Shown here one piece after another: positions 25,927-35,004 of a DNA stretch of 64,000 bases. The notes below the pieces were generated by a model. That model was not told where the DNA came from, did no database searches, and saw only the letters and a program-made list of their open reading frames with translations. A program made the position numbers and the translations under genes. Position 1 is the first letter of the stretch, and each line of letters opens with the position of its first letter. Source of the stretch: Erythrobacter rubeus. Its GTDB lineage: Bacteria; Pseudomonadota; Alphaproteobacteria; Sphingomonadales; Sphingomonadaceae. The DNA lies in assembly GCF_014705715.1 (NCBI RefSeq), contig NZ_JACXLC010000001.1:664457-728456 (forward strand). Direction: 5' to 3'.

Positions 25927-26049
25927 GGCGCACCTAAAGCTTGAATTGCTGCGCCTGCGAGGGTAAGCGCGCGCCGAAAAACATCCGGTCCGCCATTCGG
26001 ACCATCCCCGGCGCGATCCATCGCACCTATTTCTCAAGGAACTTGAACC

Positions 26050-26472
26050 ATGGCGGTCACCCGCACCTTTTCGATCATCAAACCCGATGCCACCCGCCGT
26101 AATCTGACCGGCGCGGTTATCAAGATGCTGGAAGAAGCCGGCCTGCGCGTCGTCGCATCCAAGCGCATCCACATGAGCCGTGAGCAGGCCGAAGGCTTTT
26201 ACGCCGTCCATAAGGAACGCCCGTTCTTCGGCGAACTCGTCGACTTTATGATGAGCGAGCCTGTTGTAGTGCAGGTTCTCGAAGGCGAAGACGCCGTGAA
26301 GCGCAACCGCGATATCATGGGCGCCACAAACCCGGCGGAAGCCGAGCCGGGCACGATCCGCAAGGAGCATGCTCTTTCGATCGGCGAAAACACCGTCCAC
26401 GGTTCGGACAGTGAAGAGAATGCGAAGATCGAAATCGACTTCTTCTTCAACGAAGACGAGATCGTCGGATAA
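26050..26472 (+). CDS. ndk: Nucleoside diphosphate kinase
   Basis: A 140-residue enzyme that balances NTP and dNTP pools by phosphate transfer from ATP. The start [21 protein letters not shown] is diagnostic. The catalytic His117 is in ENTVHGSDS, and [21 protein letters not shown] residues bind nucleotide. Full length. The upstream region carries a hairpin GGTCCG-CCATT-CGGACC at 25987-26003 without a T-run, and AAGGAA just before the ATG. A terminator follows at 26501. Confidence 0.97.
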   Translation: MAVTRTFSIIKPDATRRNLTGAVIKMLEEAGLRVVASKRIHMSREQAEGFYAVHKERPFFGELVDFMMSEPVVVQVLEGEDAVKRNRDIMGATNPAEAEPGTIRKEHALSIGENTVHGSDSEENAKIEIDFFFNEDEIVG

Positions 26473-26500
26473 GCTTTCGCTTCCCAACCACCATGAATGA

Positions 26501-26525
26501 GGCCGTCCTTCGGGGCGGCCTTTTT
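26501..26525 (+). terminator. Rho-independent terminator after ndk
   Basis: Stem GGCCGTCC / GGGCGGCC with one wobble and the very stable TTCG tetraloop (26501-26520), then TTTTT. Confidence 0.9.
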
Positions 26526-26533
26526 CGTTTGAG

Positions 26534-27757
26534 CTAGCCTGCCGGCGCCGCGATGCTGGCGAAATGCGCAAGCTGCTGCGAATGGGCGCGGTGCTGCCCG
26601 CTTTCGCTGCCTGACATTTCGCGCCGCATCGCCATAAGCGCTTCGCGGGTGAATGGCATGCCAAGCTCGCGATAGGTGCGCCTGATCTCGCGCTCCCAAT
26701 CGGCATTGAGATCGTCGAAATTGAGCCGCGCGACGGGACCTTCCCACTCGCTGAGAGCCGCCCCCATCCGTGCTTCGCGAAGATCGAGCTTGCGCCGCCA
26801 TTCGCTTTCGATCCAGCCGAGATCGCAGCTGTCGCATTGGATCGCCATCTGGTTCGCCACGAGCGAAACCGCGCTGCGCAAAACCGCCTCGGGCTCGCGT
26901 TCGGCAAGGACGATCCGTGCATCAGGGAACTGGGCGAGCAGGGTCGAGAGGTCTTCGGAGAAGGCCGGGACTTTCAGTACGCGCGGATGCGCTGCGAGGC
27001 CGCGATGCGCCGCATCGGTCTTCAGCATCCGCGCAAACTCGCGGTAGATCGGTGCTGGATCGCGCGCTTCGCTGAAAGCGGAATAGCTCGGGATGCGCCA
27101 CTGCGATTCGTAAATCGAATGGTTGAGCGCGGCGGCGAGCCAGCCAAGCTCTTCCTCGACTTCGCCGCTTGCCATCGGATGGATGGTGTCGATCCAGGGG
27201 TTGATCCGGCGCAGCATCATCAGATCGAATGCGCCCTTCAGCCGCCGCATGTCGGGAAAGCTCGGCACGGGATGCGAGGCGTCGCAGTACCGGGTCGCCG
27301 AATGGGCAGGATCGGCGGCGAGCAGTTTGTGAATACGGGTCGTGCCGCTGCGCATATGCCCGATGACGATGATCGGCGGAGCGAGCTTGGTCGCTAGCAA
27401 TTCGGGCCGCTGCGCCCAGAGCGCGCCGAAACGCAGTCGGTTGCGAATGACGCGCACCAGCTGACCCCACGCCATGGCTTGGCCCATCGGATTGAGGTCG
27501 GCCTCGGTCATGATCGCGTTGCAAAGGTTTTCGAGCCGTAACCGGAAATCGGCAACATCCTCTGGACTCCGGCCAGCAATCTCGGCCTCTTCCGCGCGGT
27601 CGCCAAACCCTTTTGCTGCGGCATCCCACAATTCTTCCGGCTGCAGCGAAGGTGCCGGAAGCCAGCCTCTGTCCCAGGCATGCTGCAGCCAGCCATTCGA
27701 TCGGTCGACGATCGGTGCTCGGTCGAGCGGGTGAGAGCGGATTGGAAGCGACGTCAT
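26534..27757 (-). CDS. Sulfotransferase family protein
   Basis: A 407-residue P-loop sulfotransferase-like enzyme, expected to use PAPS to sulfate a small molecule or lipid. The 5-prime-phosphosulfate loop IVIGHMRSGTTRIHKLLAADP is near residue 130. A partner 3-prime-phosphate motif lies further on (RIVLAEREPEAVLRSAVSLVANQMA). Its ATG overlaps the stop of purN by one base (TGATG), so it rides on the purMN transcript. Substrate unknown. Similar enzymes are common in sphingomonads and related bacteria. Confidence 0.83.
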   Translation of the reverse strand: MTSLPIRSHPLDRAPIVDRSNGWLQHAWDRGWLPAPSLQPEELWDAAAKGFGDRAEEAEIAGRSPEDVADFRLRLENLCNAIMTEADLNPMGQAMAWGQLVRVIRNRLRFGALWAQRPELLATKLAPPIIVIGHMRSGTTRIHKLLAADPAHSATRYCDASHPVPSFPDMRRLKGAFDLMMLRRINPWIDTIHPMASGEVEEELGWLAAALNHSIYESQWRIPSYSAFSEARDPAPIYREFARMLKTDAAHRGLAAHPRVLKVPAFSEDLSTLLAQFPDARIVLAEREPEAVLRSAVSLVANQMAIQCDSCDLGWIESEWRRKLDLREARMGAALSEWEGPVARLNFDDLNADWEREIRRTYRELGMPFTREALMAMRREMSGSESGQHRAHSQQLAHFASIAAPAG

Positions 27758-28341
27758 CAGCTCGCTTTCCGTGCAGAAACGTAATCGGCGACGGCGCGCG
27801 GATAAAGCTGGTGTTCGGCATACTTTACCCGCTCGGCGAGACTGCCCGGCGTTTCACTGCCGCGGATCGTAACCCGGGCCTGCGCCAGAACTTCACCAGC
27901 ATCGAGCTCTGGCGTCACGACATGCACGCTCGCGCCCGCATGGCTGTCACCCGCCGCGATCGCGCGCGCGAAGGTATCGAGGCCCTTGTACTTGGGCAGG
28001 AGCGAGGGGTGGATATTGAGGATGCGGCCCTCCCAGCGGCGAACGAATTCATCTGACAGGATCCGCATGTACCCGGCCAAAACCAAATATTCCGTTTCCG
28101 CCCCAATGAGGGCCGCTTCCATCGCCGCGTCATGAGCCTCGCGGCTGTGGCCTTTGTGCGAGTGGACGAAAGTTTCGACTCCCTCCGCGCGCGCAATCTC
28201 CAGTCCGGCCGCATCGGGGATGTTGCTGGCCACGAGGACCACTTGGTAGTGGCTGTTATCGAGCAGGCTGGCATAGAGCAGCGCCGCCATATTGGTCCCG
28301 CTGCCCGAGATGAAGATCGCAATTCGGGGCTTTTCAGCCAA
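27757..28341 (-). CDS. purN: Phosphoribosylglycinamide formyltransferase
   Basis: A 194-residue enzyme of purine synthesis that formylates GAR using 10-formyl-THF. I place the start at a TTG at 28341 ([21 protein letters not shown]), overlapping the purM stop by 8 bases; the frame upstream of that is purM shadow. [22 protein letters not shown] and [16 protein letters not shown] are family landmarks that include the catalytic Asn/His/Asp region. Coupled to purM upstream and the sulfotransferase downstream. Confidence 0.94.
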   Translation of the reverse strand: MAEKPRIAIFISGSGTNMAALLYASLLDNSHYQVVLVASNIPDAAGLEIARAEGVETFVHSHKGHSREAHDAAMEAALIGAETEYLVLAGYMRILSDEFVRRWEGRILNIHPSLLPKYKGLDTFARAIAAGDSHAGASVHVVTPELDAGEVLAQARVTIRGSETPGSLAERVKYAEHQLYPRAVADYVSARKAS

Positions 28342-29467
28342 GGTGCGTGGCCTCCCAATCGCTGGTGCCCGACCATGTGCCGCGCGATCCGCGCACGGTG
28401 CATCCACGCTCGCCCGCCTCGATGCTGCCGACGCGGAGCACGCTCTCGCCCGCCTCGGCTAGCCGCGCGGCAAGGTCGTCCGCCTTATCCGCTTCGACCG
28501 CGAGCACCATGCCGATCCCGCAATTGAATGTACGGGCCATTTCGGCTGGCTCGATATTCCCTTGCGCTTGCAGAAACGCCATCAACCTTGGCTGGTCCCA
28601 GCTATCCGCGTGAACCTGTGCGTGCGAGCCTTTCGGCAAGATGCGCGGGATATTTTCGAGCAGACCGCCGCCTGTAATATGGGCCAGACCGTTGATCAGC
28701 CCTTCGCGGATCAGCGGAAGCAGGCTCGCGACATAGATGCGGGTCGGCTCGATCAGGGCGTCGATCAGAAGGCGGTCTCGGTCGAACACCGCTGGGCGGT
28801 CCATCTTCCAGCCGAAGTCATCCGCCAGCCGCCGCACCAGCGAATACCCGTTCGAATGCACGCCGGAGGATGCGAGGCCGAGAAGGACATTGCCCGGCGC
28901 AACCGCTTCGCCGGTCAGTTGCTCGCCGCGCTCGACGCCGCCGACGCAAAAGCCCGCAAGATCGTAATCGCCATCGGCGTACATGCCCGGCATCTCGGCA
29001 GTCTCGCCCCCGATAAGCGCGCATCCCGCCTGTTTGCAGCCATCGGCAATCCCCGCGACGACCCGCTCGGCAACCCCGTTTTCGAGCTGCCCTGTCGCAA
29101 AGTAATCGAGGAAGAAAAGCGGCTCTGCGCCTTGTACGATCAGGTCGTTGACGCACATCGCGACGAGATCGATGCCGACGGTGTCGTGCCGATCGTGCCC
29201 GATTGCGAGTTTCAGCTTGGTCCCCACGCCATCATTCGCGGCGACGAGCAATGGATCCTTATAGCCTGCGGCCTTCGGATCGAAGAAGCCGCCGAAACCG
29301 CCAAGTTCGCTGGTTGCGCCGGGGCGCGCGGTGGCCTTTGCGAGCGGTCCAATCGCCTTGACCAGAGCGTTGCCCGCCTCGATCGACACGCCTGCGCCCG
29401 CATAGGTGTAGCCGCCACCATCCTGGCGTTCGCGGTTTTTCCCGCCCGAACCCGTATCCGTAGTCAT
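28334..29467 (-). CDS. purM: Phosphoribosylformylglycinamidine cyclo-ligase (AIRS)
   Basis: A 377-residue ATP-dependent enzyme making AIR in purine synthesis. [16 protein letters not shown] and GGFGGFFD at the N-terminus, [42 protein letters not shown] in the middle and [12 protein letters not shown] [18 protein letters not shown] near the end are diagnostic. First gene of purM-purN-sulfotransferase. It is divergent from a DUF2066-like gene about 85 bases away, an arrangement resembling the purM/DUF2066/hda neighbourhood of some gammaproteobacteria. Confidence 0.96.
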   Translation of the reverse strand: MTTDTGSGGKNRERQDGGGYTYAGAGVSIEAGNALVKAIGPLAKATARPGATSELGGFGGFFDPKAAGYKDPLLVAANDGVGTKLKLAIGHDRHDTVGIDLVAMCVNDLIVQGAEPLFFLDYFATGQLENGVAERVVAGIADGCKQAGCALIGGETAEMPGMYADGDYDLAGFCVGGVERGEQLTGEAVAPGNVLLGLASSGVHSNGYSLVRRLADDFGWKMDRPAVFDRDRLLIDALIEPTRIYVASLLPLIREGLINGLAHITGGGLLENIPRILPKGSHAQVHADSWDQPRLMAFLQAQGNIEPAEMARTFNCGIGMVLAVEADKADDLAARLAEAGESVLRVGSIEAGERGCTVRGSRGTWSGTSDWEATHLG

Positions 29468-29552
29468 ACAATCCCCGACCTAACCCCACGCGTTTAGCCT
29501 TTCTCGCTTGGAATTCCACGTCGGTTTGGGCAAAAGGCCGCTGATTTCCACG

Positions 29553-30863
29553 ATGGTTACGACATTTTCCCCTTCCGCCCCGCTAAAAGAGGCTTTTACG
29601 CGAATAGCCACGGCCGCCTGGCTGCGCCGTGTCGGTGCTGCTCTGTTCGCGCTGGTGCTGCTGGGCGGAGCCTTCGCTATCGTCATGGCGCAGGTCGCGG
29701 GCAATCGCGGGATCGCGCCCACCGCGTCCTCAGCCGATTACGAAGTTCGCGGGATCGAAGTCGACGAGCGCGCCGATACCGGAGAAGAAGCGCGCGAACA
29801 GGCATGGCGGCGGGCTCAGCGGCTCGCATGGCAGCAGATCGACGGGCCGCCGGTGTCGGATAGCCAGCTTTCGAGCATGGTTTCCTCGATCGTGATCCAG
29901 CGCGAACGGATCGGCCCGAAGCGCTACATCGCCACCCTTGGAGTGATCTTCGATCGTCAGCGGGCCGGGCGCTATCTTGGTGGTGCTGCGACAGCGCGCT
30001 CTTCCGCGCCGATGCTGCTTATCCCGGTGACTGTCAGTGGGGGGACCTTCACCACTTTCGAAGTGCGTAATGCGTGGCAGCGCTCATGGGCGGAATTCAA
30101 TCCCGGGCGCAGCAGGATCGATTATGTCCGGCCAAGCGGTGCGGGCGGAGATTCGCTGCTGCTCAACTACGGGCAAGCGGGTCGCCGCAGCCGCGCGTGG
30201 TGGCGATCGACCCTCGATCAATATGGCGCCGCAGATGTGCTTGTCCCCATCGCGCGCCTCGACCACCAATTCCCCGGTGGACCGGTCACCGGCACTTTCA
30301 CCGCGCGCTATGGCCCCGAAAGCCGCGTGCTTGAAACCTTCGAACTCACTGCCGAAAGCCCAGTGCGGATGGACGATATGTATCAGCGGGCGGTCGCACG
30401 GATCGATTCGATTTACGAAGCGGCGCTTGCAGACGGAAAGCTTCAGCCCGACCCGACACTGACCGCCGGTGCATCGGGCGAGATCGATCCTGCTCTCCAG
30501 CGGCTGATCGAGATCGGGCGAGCGGTCCGCGCGCGCGAAGCAGCGACTGCTGAAGCCGCGGAGGCGGCCCTCGCTCCCGACGGCAATTCCGGCCAAGGCG
30601 ACGTGCCGACGCCCGCTCCGGTCACCGTTGCCAACTACACCGTGCAGTTCGATACGCCCGATGGAAGCGCCTTCGACGGCGTACTCACAACCGTCCGCGG
30701 GACGCCGGGTGTGCGCGGGGTGGCGGTTACCAGCACCGCGATGGGCGGCACCTCGGTCATGAATGTCGGCTTCAGCGGTTCGCTGGACGAGCTTGCCGCA
30801 GCCCTGCGTTCTCGCGGCTTTACCGTGCGCCAGGGGGCAAACGCTCTCGCAATCAGCCGCTAG
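29553..30863 (+). CDS. DUF2066-like exported/membrane protein
   Basis: A 436-residue protein starting at the ATG at 29553 (MVTTFSPSAPLKEAF). A hydrophobic helix lies near residues 27-48 (VGAALFALVLLGGAFAIVMAQVAG). The following domain, YEVRGIEVDERADTGEEAREQAWRRAQRLAWQQI, matches the opening of DUF2066 proteins. The C-terminal 80 residues (VANYTVQFDTPDGSAFDGVLTTVRGTPGVRGV) resemble a small alpha/beta ferredoxin-like fold. Position between purM and the Hda-type gene supports the DUF2066 call. Molecular function unknown; probably envelope located. Confidence 0.72.
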   Translation: MVTTFSPSAPLKEAFTRIATAAWLRRVGAALFALVLLGGAFAIVMAQVAGNRGIAPTASSADYEVRGIEVDERADTGEEAREQAWRRAQRLAWQQIDGPPVSDSQLSSMVSSIVIQRERIGPKRYIATLGVIFDRQRAGRYLGGAATARSSAPMLLIPVTVSGGTFTTFEVRNAWQRSWAEFNPGRSRIDYVRPSGAGGDSLLLNYGQAGRRSRAWWRSTLDQYGAADVLVPIARLDHQFPGGPVTGTFTARYGPESRVLETFELTAESPVRMDDMYQRAVARIDSIYEAALADGKLQPDPTLTAGASGEIDPALQRLIEIGRAVRAREAATAEAAEAALAPDGNSGQGDVPTPAPVTVANYTVQFDTPDGSAFDGVLTTVRGTPGVRGVAVTSTAMGGTSVMNVGFSGSLDELAAALRSRGFTVRQGANALAISR

Positions 30864-30882
30864 GTCCGCGGCGCCGGTACCG

Positions 30883-31524
30883 ATGGCAAGACCCGCTCCA
30901 TCCAATCAGCAGATCGCGCTGCCTCTGGTCGCGCGCGATGGCGGAGCCGCGCAGCGTGTCGTGATCGGCAATGCCAACACCCACGTCGTCGATGCGCTCA
31001 GCGAACCTGAGCGCTGGCCATTCCGCACCGCAGTGCTGACCGGGCCGAGGCGTTCGGGCAAGTCACTGCTGGGGCGCTGGGCGGCAGGGCAGGGCATCAG
31101 GGTGATCGATAATGCCGACACGCTCGATGAGGCCGAGCTCTTTCACAGCTGGAATGCAAGCCAGGAAGGCGGATCGAAAGCCGGCGAGCCGTTGCTGCTG
31201 ATCGCCAATGCGCGGCCATGGGAAATCCGTCTGCCCGATCTCGCATCGAGGCTCGGCGGATCACTGCAGCTTGAGATCGGCGAGCCCGACGATGCGATGG
31301 CAGCCGAACTGATCGAGGCTTTCGCCGAACAGCGCGCGCTGTCTTTGGCAGAGGGCGCTGCGGAGTATCTTGTCCCGCGCACAGAGCGAAGTTTTGCCGC
31401 GCTCGAAACCCTTGTTGCGACGATCGATCGCATCAGTCTTGAACGGCAGGCACCCGCCACCATGTCGGTGTGGCGCGCCGCCTTGGAAGCTATGCAAGGC
31501 CCCGAACAACAAAAACTGTTGTAG
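30883..31524 (+). CDS. hdaA: DnaA inactivator HdaA (Hda family)
   Basis: A 213-residue AAA+ protein that with the sliding clamp promotes hydrolysis of DnaA-bound ATP and so prevents re-initiation of replication. The N-terminal QIALPL (residues 10-15) matches the clamp-binding motif of Hda. Walker A is TGPRRSGKSLLGRW; Walker B is degenerate (RVIDNADTL). The C-terminal lid includes RSFAALETLVATIDRISLE. Shorter than DnaA and lacking its DNA-binding domain. Start at 30883, 19 bases after the previous gene. Confidence 0.87.
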   Translation: MARPAPSNQQIALPLVARDGGAAQRVVIGNANTHVVDALSEPERWPFRTAVLTGPRRSGKSLLGRWAAGQGIRVIDNADTLDEAELFHSWNASQEGGSKAGEPLLLIANARPWEIRLPDLASRLGGSLQLEIGEPDDAMAAELIEAFAEQRALSLAEGAAEYLVPRTERSFAALETLVATIDRISLERQAPATMSVWRAALEAMQGPEQQKLL

Positions 31525-31566
31525 TCAGGATTTGCAAAATCGCCCGTTTGGTGGGAGAAAAATGCG

Positions 31567-32295
31567 ATGTTCGACACGCTCAAGAGCTATCTGGACTCGA
31601 TCCAGGCCCGTGATCCGGCACCGCGTTCGCGCGCGGAAATCCTGTTATATCCGGGTGTTTGGGCGGTGTTCTTCCACCGGATTGCGCACTGGCTTTTCGA
31701 TGCGAAGCTGTATTTCCTGGCCCGTCTGGTGAACCATTTCTCGCGCGCCGTGACGGCGATCGACATCCACCCCGGCGCGACCATCGGGAAGAATTTCTTC
31801 ATCGATCATGGCTTCACCGTCATCGGCGAAACCGCAGAAATCGGCAATAATGTCACCATCTACCAGTGCGTGACCTTGGGCGGGACCAATCCGACGAACG
31901 GAAAGGGCGGCAAGCGCCATCCGACCATAGAGGACAATGTCATCATCGGTTCGGGGGCGCAGATCATCGGACCCATAACCGTGGGTGAGCGAGGGCGCGT
32001 CGGCGCGAATGCAGTCGTGATGGAAGACGTACCGGCGGGCGCGACCATGGTGGGTTTCAAGGCCCGATCGACACTCGTCCCGGCAGAACAATGGATGCGC
32101 GAATTCATCCCATACGGCACGCCGTGTGAGGATGCGGAGGGCAACCGGATCGACTGCATCGAAAAGCTCGAAACCGAACTCAACGCGATGAAGGCGGAGA
32201 TTGCCGCGTTGAGGGATCAAGCGGGGCAGGGTGCCAAGGCGCCTGAACAGGCCTCATTCGACCTCGATGCCAAGAAGAGCGGAACCGACGACTGA
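31567..32295 (+). CDS. epsC: Serine O-acetyltransferase (EpsC/CysE type)
   Basis: A 242-residue enzyme making O-acetylserine for cysteine synthesis. The SATase N-domain (DPAPRSRAEILLYPGVWAVFFHRIAHWLF) precedes a left-handed beta-helix of hexapeptide repeats (IDIHPGATIGKNFFIDHGFTVIGETAEIGNNVTIYQ). The catalytic His is in FIDHGF and GGTNP...GKRHPTIEDNV follows. The C-terminal tail is helical. Ribosome site GGGAG. TGATG overlap with the following DUF2794 gene. Confidence 0.93.
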   Translation: MFDTLKSYLDSIQARDPAPRSRAEILLYPGVWAVFFHRIAHWLFDAKLYFLARLVNHFSRAVTAIDIHPGATIGKNFFIDHGFTVIGETAEIGNNVTIYQCVTLGGTNPTNGKGGKRHPTIEDNVIIGSGAQIIGPITVGERGRVGANAVVMEDVPAGATMVGFKARSTLVPAEQWMREFIPYGTPCEDAEGNRIDCIEKLETELNAMKAEIAALRDQAGQGAKAPEQASFDLDAKKSGTDD

Positions 32296-32663
32296 TGAGC
32301 TCAGGAGCGGTGCCGGGCATTCCCGGACAGGTTTTACCATTCCCGGGCCGCGCGGGCGGTCAGGTCGGATTTCAGCGGGACGAGTTGCAGCGCATCCTCG
32401 ACCTTTACGGCAGAATGGTCGCGGCCGGGCAGTGGCGCGATTACGCGATGGATTTCGATAAGCACGCGGCTACCTTTGCCGCGTTTCGCCGCACGTCGGA
32501 GCGCCCGCAGGCACGGGTTGAGAAACGCCCGGCTCTAAGGGCGAAGCAGGGCATGTGGACGCTGTTCGGCGAGCATGGGCAGGTGCTGAAGCGCGGTCAC
32601 GAACTGGCTGGTGTGCTCGCGCCGATGGAGCGCCGCCTGATGAAGTCAGTCGGCGACAGCTGA
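32295..32663 (+). CDS. DUF2794 domain protein
   Basis: A 122-residue protein of the alphaproteobacterial DUF2794 family (core QVGFQRDELQRILDLYGRMVAAGQWRDYAMDF). It is translationally coupled to epsC (TGATG). The N-terminus is flexible and glycine rich. No membrane segment, so probably cytosolic. Function unknown. It helps place the window in Alphaproteobacteria. Confidence 0.85.
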   Translation: MSSGAVPGIPGQVLPFPGRAGGQVGFQRDELQRILDLYGRMVAAGQWRDYAMDFDKHAATFAAFRRTSERPQARVEKRPALRAKQGMWTLFGEHGQVLKRGHELAGVLAPMERRLMKSVGDS

Positions 32664-32681
32664 CGGCGCTTTTCTTAGGCT

Positions 32682-33854
32682 TTACGCAGTGCGCGCCGTC
32701 AATCCCAGTTCGTGTGTTGCTGGCAGCGCTTCCTGAATACCCTCCGGCAGAGCGGCGACGACAGTACGCCGGATGGGCTGCCAGAATGCGGACAGGCTAA
32801 GCAGCGCCGACCCGATAACGAGCGCTGTCAGAGCGAAATTCAGCTCGACCGCTCCGAACTCGCGGAACAGGAAGGTCAGCGCGAACAGCACATAGGCGAG
32901 CGCGGAAACCAGCATCGCGCGGCGATCGATGGCGAGAGCGAGCAATCCGAAACCGATGTAGACTGCGATCACCGCGAATGCGGCGCCCATGCCGATATTG
33001 TTGCCATCCGTCACGCCGATCAAAGCAAAGATCGGGTGCGCAATCATCGGCGCAGCCAGCAGGTGGAGCCAGAACGCCACGTCGCTGCGCCGCGAAGTCC
33101 GCTCCAGATCGGAAATGTCCCAGCGCATGGCGAAAGCGAACACCGCGAGGCCGGCGACGAAGACGAGCATGAGAACGACATCTTCATCGACACCTTGCGG
33201 GCCGATGCCGGTGACGATCAGGCCGATGACGGTTCCGGCGATCGCTGCGGCTCCCGCAGCCACGGTGATCGGCACCATGAAGCGGCGCCAGTGCAAATAT
33301 GCAGCACCTGCAGCGATTAACGCGGCGAGCGAGACTGCAAGCGCGCCCAGGCGCTCACTACCCCCCTCGACCAGCGCGGCACCCACGCCGAGAATGGCCG
33401 CGAAGGTCCCGCCGACGAATGCCAGCAGAAGCAGAATCGAAGGCAATGCCATACGCCGCTTGCTCGTGAAGAATTCGGCGAGCGGCCATGATGTCACTGC
33501 AACGAATAGCCCGGCGAGAGAGATCTCCCACGCCTGCCGCAAGTCGGTCGCTGCGCGCCACGCTGCGAGTTCGGCGTCGTCGGGAAGATCGCGGTCGCCG
33601 AATGTGGTGAGGTAGTCTTCGACGGGGACCAACAGCCCGGCAATCGCCTGGCCGATGGCTCCCACGGCAAGCAGTAGGATGACGATTCCGATCGCCACGA
33701 AAATGTCGTTGAAGCTGTTGATCAACCGGAAGTTTTCTTCCGAAGAGCGCGGCAGTTCGCGCGTCTTGGTCATGTGCGAGCGAAAGCTCTGGGCGGCCTC
33801 GGCGCTCAATGCGCCCGCAGCGACCGCGGAATTGATATCGTCTTCACTGTACAT
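32682..33854 (-). CDS. Polytopic membrane protein (DUF2157-like)
   Basis: A 390-residue inner-membrane protein with about ten hydrophobic helices after a cytosolic N-terminus (MYSEDDINSAVAAGALSAEAAQSF). The N-terminal segment looks like the small SHOCT/DUF2157-type helix pair. No catalytic motif is visible. A GGAGGG ribosome site precedes the ATG and a candidate promoter lies at 33886-33914. It is convergent with the epsC-DUF2794 unit. Family assignment is tentative. Confidence 0.75.
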   Translation of the reverse strand: MYSEDDINSAVAAGALSAEAAQSFRSHMTKTRELPRSSEENFRLINSFNDIFVAIGIVILLLAVGAIGQAIAGLLVPVEDYLTTFGDRDLPDDAELAAWRAATDLRQAWEISLAGLFVAVTSWPLAEFFTSKRRMALPSILLLLAFVGGTFAAILGVGAALVEGGSERLGALAVSLAALIAAGAAYLHWRRFMVPITVAAGAAAIAGTVIGLIVTGIGPQGVDEDVVLMLVFVAGLAVFAFAMRWDISDLERTSRRSDVAFWLHLLAAPMIAHPIFALIGVTDGNNIGMGAAFAVIAVYIGFGLLALAIDRRAMLVSALAYVLFALTFLFREFGAVELNFALTALVIGSALLSLSAFWQPIRRTVVAALPEGIQEALPATHELGLTARTA

Positions 33855-33885
33855 CGGGTCCAGCCCTCCCTCGACTATGCGGGGA

Positions 33886-33914
33886 AAGCTAGGCCCGGTG
33901 TATTACTGTGTCAA
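33886..33914 (-). promoter_or_regulatory. Candidate housekeeping promoter of the membrane protein gene
   Basis: On the minus strand TTGACA (33914-33909) is spaced 17 bases from TAGCTT (33891-33886), and the ATG follows 32 bases later. A short inverted repeat GTATT...AATAC (33900-33917) overlaps the -35 box and could be an operator. Confidence 0.45.
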
Positions 33915-33933
33915 TACGCTGTGATAGAGCGGC

Positions 33934-34863
33934 TTACCCGCGCGCGCTGCTCGGGCCGGTGCCGGTTACCTTCTGCATGGCTTTGAGGATCGCACCCGAC
34001 TGCTCGCTGCCCGATTGCGGGGCGACGAGGTTGGTGAACGAGTTGATGTCGTCCCACCGCTCGGCAAAGCCTTCGACCGTGCGCTCACCATCGGGAAGCC
34101 ACACGGCGTCGTTCATGACGACCCACGAGGAGTGGAAACCGCCCGCGCCCGCGCCGACGATGGCGTTGGTCGGAGCGTCTTCGCTGACCAGGAAGAGGGC
34201 AGCCGGAACCACGTTTTCCGGGGCAAACAGCTTGAAGGCTTCTTCTGGGAAGAGGTCTTCGGTCATGCGCGTGCCCGCGACGGGCGACAGCGAGTTGCAA
34301 CGGATGTTGTACTTCGCGCCTTCGAGTTGCAGAGTCTTGGTCAGACCGGCAAGGCCAAGTTTGGCTGCGCCGTAATTCGCCTGGCCGAAATTGCCGAACA
34401 GGCCGGTGGACGATGCTGTCATCAGCACGCGGCCATAGCTCTGCTCACGGAAGGTTTCCCAGCAAGCCTTGGTCACGAAGGCGGAGCCGGTGAGGTGGAC
34501 CTTGAGCACGAATTCGAAGTCTTCGGGGCTCATCTTGGCAAAGGTCTTGTCGCGCAGGACGCCGGCATTGTTGATGAGGACGTGCACGCCGCCCCATTTC
34601 TGCTTGGCGTCGGCGACCATCTTTTCCATCTGGTCGAATTCGGTGACCGACCCGCCATTCGACATCGCTTCGCCGCCGGCTTTCTCGATTTCCTCGACCA
34701 CTTCGAGAGCCATGTCAGAGTGACCGGTGCCGTCGCGTGCGCCGCCGAGGTCGTTGACGACGACCTTCGCGCCGCGCTTGGCCAGCTCGATCGCGTAGGC
34801 GCGGCCAAGGCCTCCACCCGCGCCAGTGACGATTGCTACCTTATCCTTGAAATCGATGCTCAT
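33934..34863 (-). CDS. SDR, multifunctional-enzyme-type 3-hydroxyacyl-CoA dehydrogenase
   Basis: A 309-residue short-chain dehydrogenase. It has TGAGGGLG at residues 13-20, VVVNDLGG after beta-2 (an NAD-preferring Asp), NNAG near 97, a Ser in [12 protein letters not shown] and NYGAAKLGL with the catalytic Tyr/Lys. The [10 protein letters not shown] insertion and the [20 protein letters not shown] tail are typical of the dehydrogenase part of peroxisomal MFE-2-like enzymes, so the likely substrate is a 3-hydroxyacyl-CoA. A perfect operator-like palindrome lies 38 bases before the start. Confidence 0.87.
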   Translation of the reverse strand: MSIDFKDKVAIVTGAGGGLGRAYAIELAKRGAKVVVNDLGGARDGTGHSDMALEVVEEIEKAGGEAMSNGGSVTEFDQMEKMVADAKQKWGGVHVLINNAGVLRDKTFAKMSPEDFEFVLKVHLTGSAFVTKACWETFREQSYGRVLMTASSTGLFGNFGQANYGAAKLGLAGLTKTLQLEGAKYNIRCNSLSPVAGTRMTEDLFPEEAFKLFAPENVVPAALFLVSEDAPTNAIVGAGAGGFHSSWVVMNDAVWLPDGERTVEGFAERWDDINSFTNLVAPQSGSEQSGAILKAMQKVTGTGPSSARG

Positions 34864-34901
34864 GAGTGGGTCCTTCCGTGCGTCTTGTTTTTATGATTAC
34901 G

Positions 34902-34919
34902 CTTTACGCTGGCGTAAAG
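34902..34919. promoter_or_regulatory. Perfect 18-base palindrome, likely TetR-type operator
   Basis: CTTTACGC-TG-GCGTAAAG is an 8-2-8 perfect inverted repeat centred about 48 bases upstream of the start of the acyl-CoA-type SDR gene. Size and symmetry match operators of TetR-family repressors, which often control fatty-acid genes. The regulator gene is not nearby. Confidence 0.6.
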
Positions 34920-35004
34920 TTACGTGCCGCTGGGTGGCAGGATTTGTGCTGCGTTGCAACACCGGCCTTCCGGACCCATGCACGCCGTAGGGGCAGCGTC
35001 TGCC

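Noticed and set aside
25987..26003. Hairpin upstream of ndk as a terminator or riboswitch
   Set aside because: Six-base stem without a T-run and without any riboswitch-like conserved core.
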